Shown here one piece after another: positions 35,085 to 47,440 of a DNA stretch of 64,000 bases. The position numbers and the translations under genes were made by a program. The stretch spans positions 17,210 through 81,209 of the forward strand of contig LNAC01001861.1 in NCBI GenBank assembly GCA_002007465.1, written 5' to 3'. Source of the stretch: Ailurus styani (Eukaryota > Chordata > Mammalia > Carnivora > Ailuridae). Numbering within the stretch: position 1 is the stretch's first letter; the number at the start of each line of letters is the position of its first letter. The notes under the pieces were generated by a model that ran no database searches, had not been told where the DNA came from, and saw only the letters and a list, made by a program, of their open reading frames with translations.

Positions 35085-36045
35085 ACATTGACTTTTTCTC
35101 CTCTTTTTTTTTTTTTTTACATCAGAAGTTTTAACATTTGGATCAGATTATACAATATTAAACACGGTCTTTTTCAGATGAGAATACTGACTAATCATAC
35201 CCTGTAAACTATTTTTCCTAGTGAAAATAAGCACTTTAATTATATTAAACATTGATAGATAGCCACAGATCTGTGAGCAGAGAAGGTGACTTTGGAATGA
35301 CAGAAGATCAGAGCATGTAGAGGTGGATAGCCAAAACTGCCTCATGCAGTACTGGAACCAGACTGATTATTTCAATTAGGTTGGAGGCTCAAGTCTGTCT
35401 GTGAGATGCTTGGGATTCCCCTCATTCCAGATGCATGGGTTCATAGAGTCATTACAGTTTAGAGACAGGAGGAGTTTTGGGGCCTATTTGGCCCAGCTGA
35501 TCCCATTGTTCATGTAGGCAAACTGAGATTCAGAAATAGAAACTAACTTTACCACAGGCACATAACAAATGTAATGTCATCAGAGGTTCTTACAAAGAGT
35601 GACCTTTCCAACACTTATTCCCACTATGTAACACTGGCTTTATCATATTGTATTAGGATTCCTAAAACTTCAAAGCAATTTCAAGTTCGTGATCCTCCAA
35701 TCCATTCCCCATATTGTACTAAGTACTAATGCTGGTCCCTCGGTTCAAATACTTCAATGGATTTATTTTATTTACTGTGGCTCTTCCGTATCATATACTT
35801 CTCTACTTCTCTTGTCTCTTCTCCTAACTCTACCTCCCTATCTCCACTCCAAATATACTGATGTACAAATATATATTGAAATTTTGATTTCCTTCTTGCT
35901 TCCAATCATAAACACTCTCTCCCCTCTCTCTGGCTTGTCTAGCTGAGATAAATCTACTAGGCATAGAAACACTTCTGCCTTTTGTGTTCTCACAACCCCT
36001 GTGTGTATTTCTACCAGAGTGCATACCACTGACTACTGTGATATT
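35085..36045. other. Unassigned non-coding sequence, possible MIR at 35455-35600
   Basis: 'tgttcatgtaggcaaactgagattcagaaatag..cacaggcacataac' near 35510 has weak MIR character. The open frames at 35689-36029 on both strands have no recognisable domain. Confidence 0.35.
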
Positions 36046-36049
36046 CTGT

Positions 36050-36180
36050 CAACATTGTTGTCTCCCTCAGTAGGCTGCATTTATTTCCAGGGCAGAATTC
36101 TTGTTTAATTCATAACTAGAACACAGGACCTGGCATATATGAAACATTCACCAAGTATGCTGATCATTGAAAACATGAAA
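36050..36180 (+). mobile_element. L2-type 3' end relic
   Basis: 'tttccagggcagaattcttgtttaattc..aacacaggacctggcatatatgaaacattcacc' follows the L2 3' terminus pattern. Confidence 0.5.
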
Positions 36181-36439
36181 ATGGTAATACACATACTGTT
36201 GACATACCATTGCTCTCTGGAGAGCCCAAAAGAGCCATTTGAAAGTGACAGTGAAATATGGGGGTCATGAATAATAAGTTTAATAATCCTCTGTCTCCTC
36301 TAATTCATTCTTTTGGAATACACTGATAGAAGATTCAGATTCAGAATCTCAATGTGATGCTGTTAATATACACAAATATGCCCCCCAGTAGACTGAAGGT
36401 GATAAAGGCAGGAAAGTAATGTTATCTATCTTTGTATCC

Positions 36440-36790
36440 TGCATTGTTCAGGATATTTTTGGTCACAAGCAACAGACAACTTATAAAAGCAAATTTCTTG
36501 GCTCATCTGACTGGGAAACCCAGGGTTGGTACAAAGAAAGTCATTGGCGTACTGAGCACCTCAAGTAGTATCTCTGATGCTTATTTTCCCCTCTCAACTT
36601 CAATGCTCTTTGTTCACTTTATTGCTTAAATGGGTTCTTTCCATGTGGAGGAGAAGATATCCCTCAACAAACCTATATTCACATGCTCTCGTTTCTCTTC
36701 AGATCATATAAATCTTTCGCCTTTTACTATATTCACCCACTCATAGTTTAAGAGCTCCCATAGAAAAATTCAATTTCCCTGCTATCTGTG
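36440..36790. mobile_element. Possible ancient interspersed repeat
   Basis: 'ggtcacaagcaacagacaacttataaaagcaaatttcttggctcatctgactgggaaacccagg' resembles a common dispersed family whose members read 'aagtaacagaaacc..ggctcatgtaactgggaagtcc'. The family is not named. Confidence 0.4.
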
Positions 36791-36799
36791 ATACAATCT

Positions 36800-37535
36800 T
36801 TCCAGGGAAAATCCAGTTGGCACAGCTTGGGGCTATACTAAGTTCAGAAACCATTCTAAGATGATGTACCTATCCCTTGTTGTTTAGGAAGTAGAGAGGA
36901 GGCGGTTCCTCTAAGATCACAATGGTTGAGATGAAGAGAGTTTCATCTTTGGAAGGAATGAATGATGGTGCTTCACCAGGTATGTCTGGTGACTCATAAG
37001 GCACCTGACCTGTGTGTTACAACAATGTGGAAGGGAAGAAGAGGAAACAAGGCCAAGACTACCACTCTCTTAGTGATCAACTATTTAGGACTTTGTCTTC
37101 AAGCAGGCCTGCACTGGACACAGGGATTCTAATGGTCCTAATTTCAAAAGGACTATCATTGGAGATAAGGAATCAAAAGTCAAAAGATGTTTTATTCCAA
37201 TTAAAAGCTTCTGAGGCCACAGTCGAGTGCACCCCACTTAGAGAGTACATCCCCCCCTCCATGCGTGTGAACTCATAAACACAGAGTGAACTTCTGTACA
37301 CATTCATAGCTTTACATTATATCAGAGATAAAATGCCCTAACAGGAGAGCTTGTTCAGTTTAAAAACATATGCCACCTTGGTGAATACTCAAGATACCTA
37401 TTTGGGCCTATTATCTTTCTACTTAGCATATATGGGCATGTCATTTTATTTTTTAAGATTGTGATGATGTCAGTAAAAGCTACCTAAGGACATATATTCA
37501 ATGATTTCACACTGAAATATATATAGTATGTCAGA
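36800..37535. other. Unassigned non-coding sequence
   Basis: No gene recognised. An 88-codon frame at 37012-37278 lacks any known motif. Confidence 0.4.
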
Positions 37536-37539
37536 TTGT

Positions 37540-37705
37540 GAAATCCTGGCTTGGAAGCAGGTGAACTAGAGGATATAAAATCTTGGGCCAGTTATTAGAA
37601 TGAAGCCAAGTCTCAATTCCTCCTCTTACCAATTATGTTACCATGAGAAGTCATTTTAACTCTTACTGGTATAGTTCTCCATTAGTAAAACTGCCTAGTG
37701 GAGTT
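37540..37705 (-). mobile_element. MIR relic, minus strand
   Basis: 'cttgggccagttattag', 'cctcttaccaattatgttaccatgagaagtcattttaactcttactgg' and 'tctccattagtaaaactgcc' match the antisense MIR order. Confidence 0.5.
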
Positions 37706-39070
37706 TCTATCAGAAAGGGACAGTACCAGTAAAAAAGTGAAGAGAACTATAATACCATGTGTAAAGATTAGTGATACGTTTATTAATCTCAAGATTCTGG
37801 GTAAAAATTTTAATTCATATTTCCCCTCACTGGTTATTTATGTCTTGAATAACTTGATGTGCCTAGTGCAGAATTACAAATGTCCTTTACCATGTTTCTC
37901 TTTCTGGAAATAAGTGAAACTTATTTAGAGAAAAAAAACGAGAGGAGGGAAAAATACGCAAAGGGGGTAAACCTTATGCATCTGGGACACACAAAACTGC
38001 AAATATTCAACCTTATTAATATGATTTCCTCTGAAAGTTCTTAGACATGTGACAAAGTGCTAATCATACTCACAGATTAACCCAAACACAAAATGTTTGT
38101 GCTCAAAGGGCCATTAGAAGGATCTAGTACAAGACGGGGAAAATGCATAATACATCTTGCTATTCTCTTTTCTTCTCATGGCAGAAAGCTCACCCATCTT
38201 TGCATACTCTCCTTAACAGCTAGTTTTTACTTCTCCATCCAGTACTTCAGGCAATGTGACGCCTCCTTTAGGAAGCCAAACAAATAATACCAATCTGCTA
38301 TACCAAACTGATCCAACCGGCACATGGGAGTATTGAGAATTCCAATAAAGGGAGAATCCATTCCCTAGGCGTAAATAGCAAACTACCACTAAACAAAAGC
38401 AGAGTCAGAGTTAGAATATAGGCTTCCTGATTCCCAGTTATGAGTGAAAGGATTTAAAACAACATCACAAAACCAAAACAAATGTTAGGAACAAAAGTGC
38501 ATGTGGTGACCTTCAGACATTAGTTCCTTTGGGCATCAGAAAAAAATCCTAGCCAGCTGCTATATTAGTGTGCTGTAGATAACAATGTCTGTCCTAGTTA
38601 TGGAATGAAGAGCTAACAAAAGCCAATGTATATACTGTAAATAAACTACATAGGAAAGAAAAATGTTCAGTTATAATACGGCTTGGAGGGAAGTAGGCTC
38701 AAACATTTTTATTTAATGTAAGAGTTAACAAGGGAGTTTCTCTAAGCTGAGAGATTTTCTGATAAACTGGAGATATGACTTAATTATAGCACAGAATTTC
38801 TAAGAAGAAAAAAGTGACCTTGATAATGGTCCAATTCAATATTATACAGTAATAATCTATCTTAACTTTTTTTTTGGAGCCTGTGTTAGAGGTAGACGCT
38901 AGGTAACAACCATATACCATATATCAGCCTAGCAATTATTCTAATTCTAAAAATTTATACATTTTACAACTTACTAGCTCTTGGGTGAGGAAATTATTCC
39001 CCCAAGTTTACATAACTAGTGGAAGGGGCAGAGCATTGAAACACTTAGTTTCTTAAGTTCAGTGGGAAAC
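37706..39070. other. Unassigned non-coding sequence
   Basis: No gene or confidently named repeat was seen. Confidence 0.4.
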
Positions 39071-39076
39071 ACTTAG

Positions 39077-39184
39077 TCTTTCTTTCCTTCCTACTTTCCT
39101 TCCCTTCTCTTTCCCTTCTTTCCCCCCTTCCCCCCTTCCTTCCTTCCTTTCTTTCTTTCTTCTTTCTTTCTTTCGTTCTTTCTT
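39077..39184. repeat. Polypyrimidine microsatellite (CTTT/CCTT)n
   Basis: About 108 bases almost free of purines: 'ctttctttccttccta..cccttcccccc..ttccttccttcctttctttctttc'. Only single A and G interruptions occur. Confidence 0.92.
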
Positions 39185-39269
39185 GTGCACATTACATTAG
39201 ACTAGTTTATAATGTATTCAGTTATAGTGCATTTTATAGTACATATATATATATGGATTTATATATTCT

Positions 39270-39645
39270 GTCGTGGGGCCTTTGCATATGTTGCATTCTC
39301 TCTGTTTAATATGCAGTCCTTGGATCTACTCAATGATCACTCAATCAATTTTTACTCAACTTGTGGATCTCAAGAGAAAGATCACTTCCTCCAAGAAGTT
39401 TCACGGACTCCTCTTATGAGGACAAATAATCTATTGCATACTTTTATAGCATCATTTGTTTCCTTCAGATGCTTAGCAACATTATAAATCTGTAGTTATT
39501 AAGATGAATATATATTAAAGTAAGTCCTCCCATGAGTCTGTAAGGTTCCCAAGTAGATATCCTCATTTTTTTGTATCTCCAAGCAGCTGTCATAATGTCT
39601 AGAACAAATACAGATTCAGTAAGTGATTACTGACAAATGAAAGGA
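39270..39645 (+). mobile_element. L2-type relic
   Basis: The order 'tttgcatatgttgcattctctctgtttaatatgcag', 'gatcacttcctccaagaagtttcacggactcc', 'tgagtctgtaaggttcccaag' and 'tctagaacaaatacagattcagtaagtg' follows the L2 3' region over ~370 bases. Confidence 0.7.
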
Positions 39646-40332
39646 AATATTCAGTGTTGTACCTGGTACTCCCAAAAAAGTATGCTTTCCCTTGACACTT
39701 CATGAGAAATAGTTCATTATTAATATCTGCTCTTCTACAGCTTTGGAAGAGGAACAGGCTCCTTTATCCTCTTTTCTGCCTCATAGTACAAAGAAAGGCC
39801 TGCCTGGACAGTCAGAGAAAGTCACGCATGGATATGACTTACACATGAAACTAATGTTTGTTGAATTAGCTGACAGGCTAGAGGTATATGTGAATGTATG
39901 TGTGGTTCTGATGTCTGACTTGCAATATCTGTGGAAAGTTCATACTCATTTACTGGGAAAACCTCCCAAATCAATCTCATTACTACAGAGATAGATGCCG
40001 GGAAGGAAAATAAACAGAATTGAGACATAGCCTCCAACTAATGTTGTGCATAAATAAATAGGTATAGAATCTAGAATCTAAATTCTATAGTGCCAAGAAA
40101 CTAAATTATAAAAAAAATACTCTCTGAAAAAAATGATCTTAACATTGAAGTCTCTTTCTTTTTATTTTTGGGGGGAGAGATGAGGAGAAAAGATACCAAA
40201 TCCAAGGGAGCAAAAAGAATTCTACAGTCCAGATAATTACTCTAACTTCCCTTCAGCCTGTTGACATATCTACTTAAATCCATCTCATTGCTGAAAATGA
40301 CAAGGCATAGTGCTCTTTGAAAATAAAATGTT
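39646..40332. other. Unassigned non-coding sequence
   Basis: No gene recognised. Opposed open frames at 39743-39994 (+) and 39822-40037 (-) show no domain. Confidence 0.4.
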
Positions 40333-40513
40333 GGGGCACCTGGGTGGCTCAGTGGGTTAAGCCTCTGCCTTCGGCTCAGGTCATGATCTCAGGGTCCTGG
40401 GATGGAGCCCCGCATCGGGCTCTCTGCTCAGCAGGGAGCCTGCTTCTCTCTCTCTCTGTGCCTGCCTCTCTGCCTGCTTGTGATCTCTCTCTGTCAAATA
40501 AATAAATAAAAAG
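40333..40513 (+). mobile_element. Mustelid-type SINEC with a very short tail
   Basis: Head ggggcacctgggtggctcag, ending 'tctctctgtcaaataaataaataaaaag'. The target duplication TGAAAATAAAATGTT is perfect (40318-40332 and 40514-40528). The A tail is almost absent. Confidence 0.95.
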
Positions 40514-40528
40514 TGAAAATAAAATGTT

Positions 40529-41930
40529 TCTAGATATATTACTGCTCAGTCCACAATTTCACCTGCAGTATGCACTAATAGCTCTTTCTAAATATTGCTA
40601 AATTATTTGCTAAATTGGAAGGCACAGTTAGGTTTCATTTTCACTCCCTAAACTATTGGTAAAATGGTGGTGCTTTGAAAATATTTAACTGTCAGTTTTT
40701 ATCAATTGATCAGCTGTAAGCAGTTTCTTAGATTAAATAAGATCAAATGGGATTTGTGGCTATCAGATTTTCATTTGGCTTATTCAATCATTATTTAAAT
40801 TGCATATAACAATATGTTAATTTGTTAGACAATGCAGGCAGAAGTGATTTACGTTGCATTTTAAAAATCAGTTGAGTGAGATAGTTCAATGTTGTATTGT
40901 CTAAAGTTAGGTATAAACTTTACAGAAAAATCTGCAAATGTTGTTAATGACAAATGGCATTTAGTCTGATGTAGTTGTGCTTCTCTATACATTTTGTGCT
41001 TGCCTGTGCCTCAATGATAATAGATTTTCTAAGCTCAATAAACATATTCATTTGTAATAATGGAAATATTTTATGTCACCCATATCACGCAGTACAGCTC
41101 TACTAAAAAGAAGCATCTTCCCATTCTTAAAGCCAAATTTAAATGTCTGCCTCTTGTCCCTGCTATTCAGCTTGCCTGAAAGACGTGTTGCCCTCCTCTG
41201 AACTTTCACAGTGTTTCTCCCTCTCTTTTACATAGGACAATTTTTACCTTTGGATATAGTTATTTGTGTGGCAATCTTCTCTCTCTTACTAGAACATATA
41301 AGAGTCAAGGAATGCATAGCTCTAGAATCCTGACCATTGGATAAACACCTTGGATACACAGAGAGGTGATTTGAGGCTCCCCCTATCTCTCTCCCAATGC
41401 TACGTACACAAAGATAATTTATATAATTTCCCTTTAGATATGTCAATTCTCGGAAACAAGGCTAAATGTATGTAGACCACACTAACCCTGAAAAGTTATC
41501 CTCAATTTGGGATAGAATGAATTCTCTTCCTCAAAAGGTATTTTGGGTTCACTATGGTTTTAGCAAGCACTCCCCTGGATTATCCACTTTCTAAAAGACT
41601 GGCAATAGAAATATTCTTCAAGAGAAAATAAATCTTAGAAATCACAGCAAAAAAAAATAAAAACAACAAAAACAGAAAGTCATATATGTTACAGAAAAGC
41701 TCTAGTTCATCCTTTAAAACAGTGCAACAACGAATTGACTTCAAATATGAGAACACAGAAGCATATTAATGAAATAATGATTTTATAGTATGTTGTGAAG
41801 TTTAAAAAGCATATTACAAACAGAATTGGTACAGTGGTAAAAAAAAAAAAGACAACTCTGAGTATGTGTGAGTATGAATATTCACCAGAACATGATAGTT
41901 AAAGGCACATATTGGCATACTTCTGTTAGA
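40529..41930. other. Unassigned non-coding sequence
   Basis: No gene recognised. About 41100-41235 has weak L2-like character ('aaatttaaatgtctgcctcttgtccc'). Confidence 0.4.
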
Positions 41931-41959
41931 CACTTACTAACCAGAGAAAGTTACAGATC

Positions 41960-42481
41960 TCCCCTGACTCATGAGAAGGTTATATCTTGATAAACCCATC
42001 CTAACAAGAAAATTTCATTAAGTCAAAATGCATTTAATACACCTAATCTACCAAACATCATAGTTTAGCTTAATCTACCTTAATTAAATATACTCAGAGC
42101 ACTTATATTAGCCTACAGTTGGGCAAAATCGTCTAACACAAAGCCTATTTTATAAAAGGTGTTGAATATCTCATGCAATATATGTGTAAAATTTAAGTAT
42201 AAATACTGTACTGAAAGTGAAAAAACAGAATGGTTGAATGGGTGCAGAATGATTATAAGTGGGTTATAAGGGTTATTGTCCCTCATGATCACGGGGCTCC
42301 CAGACAGCTTCAGGGAGCTGCTGCTACCCAGCATCACAAGAGAGTATCATGTGGTATATGGCTGTTATCAGAAAAAGATTAAAATTCAAACTTTGAAGGA
42401 CAGTTTTTACGGAATGTATATCACTTTTGCACCATCGTAAAGTAAAAAATTTGTAAGGTGAACCATCATACATCAGGGACC
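41960..42481. mobile_element. Non-autonomous DNA transposon (MITE, probably TcMar/Tigger-related)
   Basis: The ends are imperfect inverted repeats: the left end TCCCCTGACTCATGAGAAGG pairs with the reverse complement of the right end 'aaccatcatacatcagggacc'. Inside are words of a common mammalian element: 'aagtcaaaatgcatttaatacacctaatctacc', 'gttgggcaaaatcgtctaacacaaagcc', 'actgtactgaaagtgaaaaaacagaatggttg' and 'caccatcgtaaagt'. There is no transposase. Exact family not asserted. Confidence 0.75.
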
Positions 42482-42503
42482 TTCTATGTTTACTAACTAG
42501 GTG

Positions 42504-42575
42504 TTACTAACCAGAGAAAGTTATTTCATCTCTCTGCTTCATTTTTTATTATTTTTAAAGTAGAAATATTAAAAA
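42504..42575 (-). mobile_element. MIR-like fragment, minus strand
   Basis: 'cttactaaccagagaaagttatttcatctctctgcttcattttt' resembles the antisense MIR core. Its first 20 bases are also present on the other side of the adjacent DNA transposon. Confidence 0.45.
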
Positions 42576-42599
42576 CAGCTAGTTCTGCAGAAGGAATGA

Positions 42600-43675
42600 A
42601 ATTGTGCATGCAAAGCATTATGAACAGAAACTTAGCCAGAAGAGCATTTAGTAAAAATTCGGTATTTGATATCTCATATATAAAGACTAAAAGATCATTT
42701 TATTAGTTATGGCTATCAATAGTTACATTTAGGTGATCATTTTTGGTATTTTCCTTTACTTATATTTTTCCTTTTGGGCTTTCTAACACACTCTAATGAA
42801 CAGGAATTATTTTTCCAACCACAAAAATGTCTATGAAATACAGCCCTTTTAAATTTTTCTGATTCCACCTCAACTGAAGACTTTCATTGATTTCTACCAG
42901 CGATATGTGTGTACATGGAAAATACGTGTTGCTCACAATAATATAATACAATGCTCTATGATATATGATGAAGCAAATACAAGAGTCAAGTGACCTGCCA
43001 GCAAGTTTAACTTTAGAAAAGATCAAGAATATCTAATCTGTAGGTATTACCTAATGGACACCAGATGCCACAGTGTAATGAGAAAACTGAGTGTTTCTTA
43101 GGGAATCTACCAGGTAACAGTCAGATGACATCTCTATTCAGAACAATGCTAGCTTCCTAAAGGGAAATATCTCAACACCCTTAACTTCCCCAGCAGCAGT
43201 GGATCATGTTTTGCCCGCTAACACCAACAACATCCCGCACTATAAATTCATTAAGGACATATTCAGTAAGTATTTTTTGAATGACTGTTTGATGAACAAA
43301 TACTGGGAGAAAATTATACAAATGTGCATTACTTCAAAAATTAAAAGGGGCATCAAATCTGTAATGTTGACAGACCTTTATTTTTAAAAACCTCTTTTCC
43401 AAAAATTTTGGAAAATCATCTAATAAGCTTTTTATTTCCTATATGACCAAGTACATGGTATTAGAAGAAATATGAGCAAGGTTAAATAACAGTCTTCAAC
43501 TCTACAGCCCAGTGAATATAATGCATCAGGGAAAAGATGATGGTGGGAATTCAGTGACCTTGGCCTTCCCATCACTAAGGCAACTGCAAGAGAGACTTTC
43601 CCTGTAGGAATTAATTTGTAAATATGAAACTGCTGCTAAGTCTTTCTTTGTACCTGTGACTTTAAAGTCCACACA
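42600..43675. other. Unassigned non-coding sequence
   Basis: No gene or clear repeat was seen. Confidence 0.4.
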
Positions 43676-43677
43676 GA

Positions 43678-43856
43678 GGGGATGCCTGCGTTGCTCAATT
43701 GGTTAAGCATTAAATTTTATTTCAGCTCAGGTCATGATATCAGGGTATAAGATCAAGATTTGCCTCCAGCTCCATGCTGGGCTTGGATCCTACTTCAGCT
43801 TCCCTCTCTCTCCCTCTGCCTCTTCCCCTTCCAAAAAACAAAAACACAAATACATA
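43678..43856 (+). mobile_element. Old, diverged SINEC
   Basis: 'gggatgcctgcgttgctcaattggttaagc', 'ttcagctcaggtcatgatatcaggg', 'ctccatgctgggcttggatcctacttcagc' and 'tctctctccctctgcctcttccccttcc' keep SINE order with many substitutions. No target duplication was found. Confidence 0.85.
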
Positions 43857-43922
43857 TTAATCTGAAAGTATTAATTAATCATGTTAACATTTCTATTGAT
43901 TAACTGAAGATCTAGGTTTTAT

Positions 43923-44390
43923 GAATGGTTGATTTTATGTGTCAACTTGACAGGCCCAAGAGGGGCAAGAATACTTGGCTAAACATTATTTCTGTGTGTA
44001 TCTGTGCGGTTGAATGATTAGATTAACATTTTAAACTTTCTCTGGTTATTTTATGATGAGATTAACATTTGAATGGACAGACTATGTAAAGCAAATTGTT
44101 TTCCCCCATGTGGATGGATTGCATTCAATCCATTGAAGGCCTGAAGGGAGTCAAAGGCTGAGTAAGGAAATATTCTTTCTTTCTCTCTCTCTTGACGCTG
44201 GGACATCAGTGTTCTCCTACCTGTGGACTCAAACTCACATTGGAGTTTACACCATTGACTCTCCCGGTTTTTAGTCCTTTGAATTCAGACTGGAATTATA
44301 CCATTGGCTCTCCAATTTGCCAACTAAGATCTTAAATTCCTCAGCTTCTATCATCATTCAAGCCAATTTCTTATAGTAAATCTCTTGGTA
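43923..44390. mobile_element. Ancient mammalian interspersed repeat (family not named)
   Basis: It begins 'atggttgattttatgtgtcaacttgacaggcc', continues 'tgatgagattaacatttgaatggacagac' and 'cattcaatccattgaaggcctgaa', and ends 'caagccaatttcttatagtaaatctctt'. This order is shared by many mammalian loci. I recognise it as a dispersed family but cannot give its name reliably. Confidence 0.65.
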
Positions 44391-44394
44391 TTTC

Positions 44395-46240
44395 CAAGAT
44401 GCTTTGCAAAATAGATCATCTAATACTAATTATTACGGACCAATCCCAAATTATTCTCATATGCAGACATGGACTACAATTGTTGAACAGTGGCCAAAAG
44501 TGCAAATAACACATGACTAATGAAATACATTTAAATTGCTATTTTAAGTGAAAGAATAATCAAGGAAGCCCAGAGTCCTAAAGTTTATTCCAAGCTTCAT
44601 GTAACAATTCTAGTTATCTATCTCTGTTTATAGGAATAGCATATCTGGGTTAAAGTTTCCTTATTTACATACTCTCTCCTCCATGGAATCCCTAGAGATA
44701 CATTCTGGGTCCAGGTGCTCAGAAAGTGAGGTCCTGGACTGTTTTTGAGCCTAAGGTCTGTCTCTCTCATTCATATAGTCATCTCTGGCCCTTTGAAAAG
44801 ATTTGGACATCATATGTGTACTGATAAAGCATTTGTTGAAGAAATAGAAAAATAATTCTCTGTTATTGGACAAACATTGTTGAGAGTATTTGCTTAGCAA
44901 CATGTTTAAGGTAATTCTACTTTCAATAGAATTTAAATAATATCCTGCATTGTGTTGCATTTCCGGTTTAGCCAACAACTCTACTAGATCTTTTCTGTGC
45001 CTGCCTGTTGTAGATCAATCCCTTCGTTCTAGATACATTAACTCTCCATCCCCCCAACCAGGGTATTTGCTATTGACATGTTTTTCTTTCTAAAAAGCAA
45101 CAACAACAACAACAATAAGTAAATTGCCTTCAGTGACTTAACGAGCGATTATGTTATTAGTCTTCATTTATTTTAGGTGACTTGGTCTATTTCAGGGGCT
45201 AGGAGACAGGCAGTAATTTGGTAAAAGATAAATGAGCTGTCAATTCTGTCACTTACAAAGAGAATTATCATTGTGAGTACTCGCGGTATGCCAGATGATG
45301 CCTTAGAGACATTTTAACATGAAACATAATAGCTATACTATTGAGCACTGTGACCTAATATAAGACACCTCATACGTGTGTATAATATCTGAAATTCTCA
45401 CCCCAAAACATTTTAATTCTTACTCTTTTGATGAATTAATAGAAAAAAATCACAGTGGTTACTATAATGTTACGATCATATGGCTAGAAGTTGCTAAAAT
45501 CAGCTTGGAATATATATCATTTTGTTGTCAAAACCCAATTTCATTACATCATATGAACTTGCTTTGGCACTTGCTCAACTTGGATGCTTTCATGACTTTA
45601 ACAGGATAAAGTCTTTGCTTGAATTCCTGGCAATTTTCTCATTGGAAAGCTCACCAGGATGATATCTTACTTGCATAGCTTTGATGTGGAATCTTTCTTT
45701 CATATCCTCTTATTTTTGTTTGTTAAGCAATTAACAGATTGATCTGCTAGAAAAATTCAAAACACAAGAATGTTAAAAAAAAATGCTGCGTGTTCCTCTT
45801 CCGGAGTTTCAAAGTAATTTCATCTCTATAGGCCGTTTATGTCCATCTACTTAAATCTTTGTGTCAACAGAATTAGAATATGCATCAGAGGTTATACCTT
45901 CACATCTTTCCTCTGAAAAGGAAGCCTGTGGTTTTGTGATTGTGAAGCAATATGCTTAATTATTTTGCCCTCAGTCTCCTTTCTTGCATCAACCTCTCAG
46001 GCTATTTGAGAGGCTATTAGGTAATTCACATGAAGGTGCTTTGCGTATGATAGTCACTTAAGAAATATCACTTTGCTGTTTTCCTTCTTTGTAGGACAGT
46101 TAGTTAATTATCATTGATAGGACTACTTTTGTGTGTATGTTTGTTTGTTTGTTTTGGGAGGGGTGTATCACTATTTATGTTACTATATGGCACAGAATAT
46201 TCGCTAAAAATATTCATTAGTTTTGGAAGTAATCCTTGAT
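44395..46240. other. Unassigned non-coding sequence
   Basis: No gene recognised. Low-complexity (CAA)6 at about 45099-45116 and (GTTT)n at 46139-46156. Confidence 0.4.
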
Positions 46241-46244
46241 GACC

Positions 46245-46375
46245 AGTGTCATAGTCTTCATTTTACAGAGGAGACAGTTGTCACATAGTTGATAACTGAC
46301 AGAGCTCAGATTCAAAAGCAAATATCTGACTCCAAAGCACTTATCTAATGTACAATATCACTCTCTATGGAAAGT
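46245..46375 (+). mobile_element. MIR relic
   Basis: 'cttcattttacagaggagacagttgtcacatag', 'gataactgacagagctcagattcaaaagc' and 'tctgactccaaagcacttatc' are consecutive MIR words. Confidence 0.65.
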
Positions 46376-46447
46376 GTAGCTACAGTTTTTTAAATGCCAG
46401 ACCATAATTGACATGTTTCTTGATAAATAAATCTTCCAGAACTATTT

Positions 46448-46634
46448 TTTTTTATTTTATTTATTTATATGACAGTGAGAGAGATCACAAGCAGGCAGAG
46501 AGGCAGGCAGAGGGAGAGAGGGAAGCAGACTCCCTGCTGAGCAGAGAGACCGATGTGGGGCTCGATCCCAGGACCCTGAGATCATGACCTGAGCTGAAGG
46601 CAGAGGCTTAACCCACTGAGCCACCCAGGCACCC
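46448..46634 (-). mobile_element. Mustelid-type SINEC, minus strand
   Basis: The reverse complement runs from 'tttattttatttatttatatgacag' to 'cccactgagccacccaggcaccc'. The target duplication CCAGAACTATTT is perfect (46436-46447 and 46635-46646). Confidence 0.95.
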
Positions 46635-46805
46635 CCAGAACTATTTAAACTGAAAAAAAATTTTTTTCAACAAATTCCATTAAGGATGCCACATACTTGC
46701 AGTGAAATAGCCAGGACCCATGTGCCTGCATAGACTTGTTTCTTATGCATTAGGAATCAATAGTTTCACCCATTTATATCAGCTTTTCTTAAAAAACTAC
46801 ATTGA

Positions 46806-46856
46806 GGAGTGATTGACCCCTTAAAAAAAATAAATAAATAAAGGAGTGATTGACCC
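46806..46856. mobile_element. Tail-only retroposon insertion
   Basis: The identical 14-mers GGAGTGATTGACCC (46806-46819 and 46843-46856) flank 23 bases, CTTAAAAAAAATAAATAAATAAA, that look like a retroposon tail with no body. The pattern is that of a target-primed insertion that stopped almost at once. The source element cannot be identified. Confidence 0.7.
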
Positions 46857-47019
46857 TTAATTACTTATCTTAATTTCAGTGAGAGACATTTGTTACTTTG
46901 CAAATTCCAGATCCACTCTCAAAGGAGTAGAAGTTACTCTAATTATATATATATTAAAAAAACCCACTTAGTATATACCAGACCCTCTACATATATTGTT
47001 CTACTTAATTTTGAAATAT

Positions 47020-47440
47020 TCATTTGCTCATTCAATCAATATTCACTGAGTACCTTCCTTGCTTCCAGCACTGTTCTATATCATAGGGATACAATTATTA
47101 GCAAAAGAAACCTGGGTTTAACTTCATTCACTAAGAGATAAATATTAATAAAGACACTAATAAAATAATTATATACACAAGTGTAAAATTCTATTACAAA
47201 AGTGTTGTGATGATGGAGTTGTTGGTGTGCGTGCCTTTTAAGAGAGGATTTTCCCTAGTCATAGAGATCAGGGAGGGTTTGCTTAAGGAAGCAGTGATGG
47301 GACTGAGATTAATAATTAGCAAAGCTAATTCACTGAAGAACAGAGGCAGTAAAAAAAAAAAACTTTCATGGAGTGGGGAAAGAATGGAAAAAAGTCTGGA
47401 TAAGAGGGAACAACTTGAGCTAAACAAAAGGAAGAGGATG
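47020..47440 (+). mobile_element. L2-type relic
   Basis: 'caatattcactgagtaccttccttgcttccagcactgttctatatcatagggatacaattattagc', then 'aagtgttgtgatgatgg' and 'gatcagggagggtttgcttaaggaagcagtgatgggactgag', follow L2 order over ~400 bases. The overlapping opposed frames at 47194-47463 are not genes. Confidence 0.65.
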
